Positions 14,749-16,200 of a stretch of DNA of 16,200 bases are shown here, piece by piece. Each line of letters opens with the position of its first letter. Position 1 is the first letter of the stretch. The stretch is from Tritrichomonas foetus. Its lineage: Eukaryota; Parabasalia; Tritrichomonadida; Tritrichomonadidae. The notes beneath the pieces were generated by a model. The model was given only the letters and a program-made list of their open reading frames with translations. It ran no database searches and was not told the DNA's origin. Location of the stretch: contig MLAK01001005.1 of the NCBI GenBank assembly GCA_001839685.1, positions 2,099-18,298 of the forward strand. The letters run 5' to 3'. Both the position numbers and the translations under genes were made by a program.

Positions 14749-16200
14749 AGACAGTTTATTAGAATATTGATTGAGTTTGAAAGATATCTCAAATTTTGAT
14801 TGGAAGATAGTATAGAATTTTCTGTAAAATCACTTTTTTTGTGAATGATTATTCTTATTTCTATGTTTAACAAAATTAGGCTTAGAATTAATGAACAATA
14901 TTATATCAAAAATATCTTGATTAACATCTTATAAATGATGTCAATATTACATGAAAAGTCTACATTATTATAATATATAATATTATGCATCAATAGAAAT
15001 AGTTTTAATTGATTACTTTTGGAGTAAAACAAGCATAAAGAATGGTTCATTTTATCATTCAAAATTGAATTAAATTATTATGTTATCTCAAAGAATTTAT
15101 GAAAATAATTGAAAAGTCAAATCGAATAAACGCTTTTGTTATTTCACATAAATAATCTATGTATTCAAACATTTTGGTAAATATATACAAATTTTTGAGA
15201 ATCATTGAAAAAATAATTTATCAAACCTCCAATGATTGTTCGAAAATTGATGAAAATCATCTCCACATCTTTCGTTATTATCGATTACATAGCCCTTTAG
15301 GAATTAGAAAAAAGTTTATTTCCTCAACTTATAGAATATAGAAATCATAAAAAAATATAACATTATTTTAGCGTTTTGTTTTCTATTTTCAATAGTTTTC
15401 ATTCAATAATGTTTCTTCCAAAGGTATACAAGCGGATAGCTTAACGTACGAAAAAATCGAAAAACACTATTATTGGCGCATCTGCTCAAAATCAAATAAC
15501 TATATTTCGAAAACCTAATTCTTAAGTGTTACCCATTATTATTATTATGTCATTTCCAAATTATTCGCGAATCGATGGAAATTATNAAATTTGATCCTGA
15601 AGTGATAATTGCGAACTCACATTGCACATTTGTTCATATTAGTTTATATACATGAATCATCATCAAAAGCATGAAATATGACTTCAGGATTTCTCAAAAA
15701 AGTTAAAAAACTTTCAGAAAATGAACAACTTCCGATGCCTTTTTCTGCCAATTGTGGGGTCTTTCACATTCTCAATTGGAACACTATCTTTAAATATTCT
15801 TAATGTTTATTATCACCATCATGAAAAGATTTTTTAANTGGTAGTTTTCGAGATAAAGCTATATTTCATTTTTCTTTTTAATTTTTATGTAAAATATTGA
15901 ATTAATTGTGAAAAGATACATCAATTTCTGAATAATGGTGAAATTGAAGCACTGGAGATTTAGATTCCATTCTCGCATCAAACCCCGGGAATATGTCTTG
16001 AAAAACAATGTTATTGGATTTATCACGAAAAAAATATTATTGATCAACATAATTTTTTAATGTTGATATCATGTATTTGATTTCTTACCAAAAACTGTTC
16101 CATTGGTATTTTGTGATGACAACCCTTTTAGATACAGTCGAATTTTAGATTATATGATTAATAATTACATTACCAAATTTAGAATTATTCCCTCTTTTTT
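14749..16200. other. Right end without an intact gene; possible coding relics at 15660-16080
   Basis: About 1.45 kb. Only short frames are open. In the second half there are protein-like plus-strand stretches interrupted by stops: 15678-15806 opens with ATG and reads as a balanced, non-low-complexity peptide of 42 residues. Frame 15901-16080 contains IHQFLNNGEIEALEI, then TAG, then a Cys/His/Trp-containing stretch of about 38 residues before TGA. I do not recognise either. Two N bases (15586, 15838) mark uncertain sequence, and the second lies between the two stretches. 14750-15440 shows nothing beyond AT-rich DNA. Confidence 0.45.

Noticed and set aside
15859..16050. Minus-strand frame of 63 codons near the right end
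   Set aside because: Its end is a Lys/Ile/Phe run typical of spacer DNA, and the opposite strand is the more protein-like reading in this stretch.

Overview
The window looks like nuclear DNA of a flagellated, AT-rich, gene-dense protist with few introns. A parabasalid (trichomonad, for example a Tritrichomonas-like species) is the best fit, but this is inferred and not proven. The support is: standard stop codons (mostly TAA), almost intron-free long genes, very AT-rich spacers, a trichomonad-style initiator (TCATT directly before ATG) at the kinase gene, an Asn-rich CAMK-like kinase, and ciliary genes. The ciliary gene MKS1 argues against Dictyostelium, which is also AT-rich and Asn-rich but has no cilia. 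Two N bases show that this is draft sequence.

Layout, left to right. A 19-bp minisatellite runs in from the left edge (1-180, with decayed copies beyond). Three plus-strand genes follow: a coiled-coil protein with a C-terminal CxxCGRP module resembling DUF4795/QRICH2 (715-2595), a RIC1-like beta-propeller protein (2968-5478), and a clear MKS1 B9-domain protein of the ciliary transition zone (6033-7631). The RIC1-MKS1 spacer carries several perfect hairpins. After about 1.45 kb without a recognisable gene comes a divergent pair: a minus-strand Sm-like gene, best matched to LSM8, that needs a 26-nt intron to be read (9362-9088), and a plus-strand Sgf11-like SAGA zinc-finger protein (9502-9882). 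A second DUF4795-like coiled-coil protein follows (10155-12182), a diverged paralogue of the first. Converging on it from the right is a protein kinase (14743-13172) with a roughly 235-residue Asn-rich insertion in its activation segment. The kinase frame stops at TGA and then stays open in the same frame for another 126 codons (to 12791). The last 1.45 kb has no intact gene, only a few protein-like fragments interrupted by stops.

There is no operon logic, as expected for a eukaryote. Three of the seven genes (MKS1 and the two DUF4795-like proteins) have ciliary family links, one is a membrane-traffic factor (RIC1, the Rab6 exchange-factor partner of RGP1), and two are general gene-expression factors (LSM8, Sgf11). 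The most notable points are the tiny intron with a tandem CAG/AAG acceptor, the in-frame TGA in the kinase gene, the paralogous DUF4795-like pair, and the hairpin cluster at 5771-5924.
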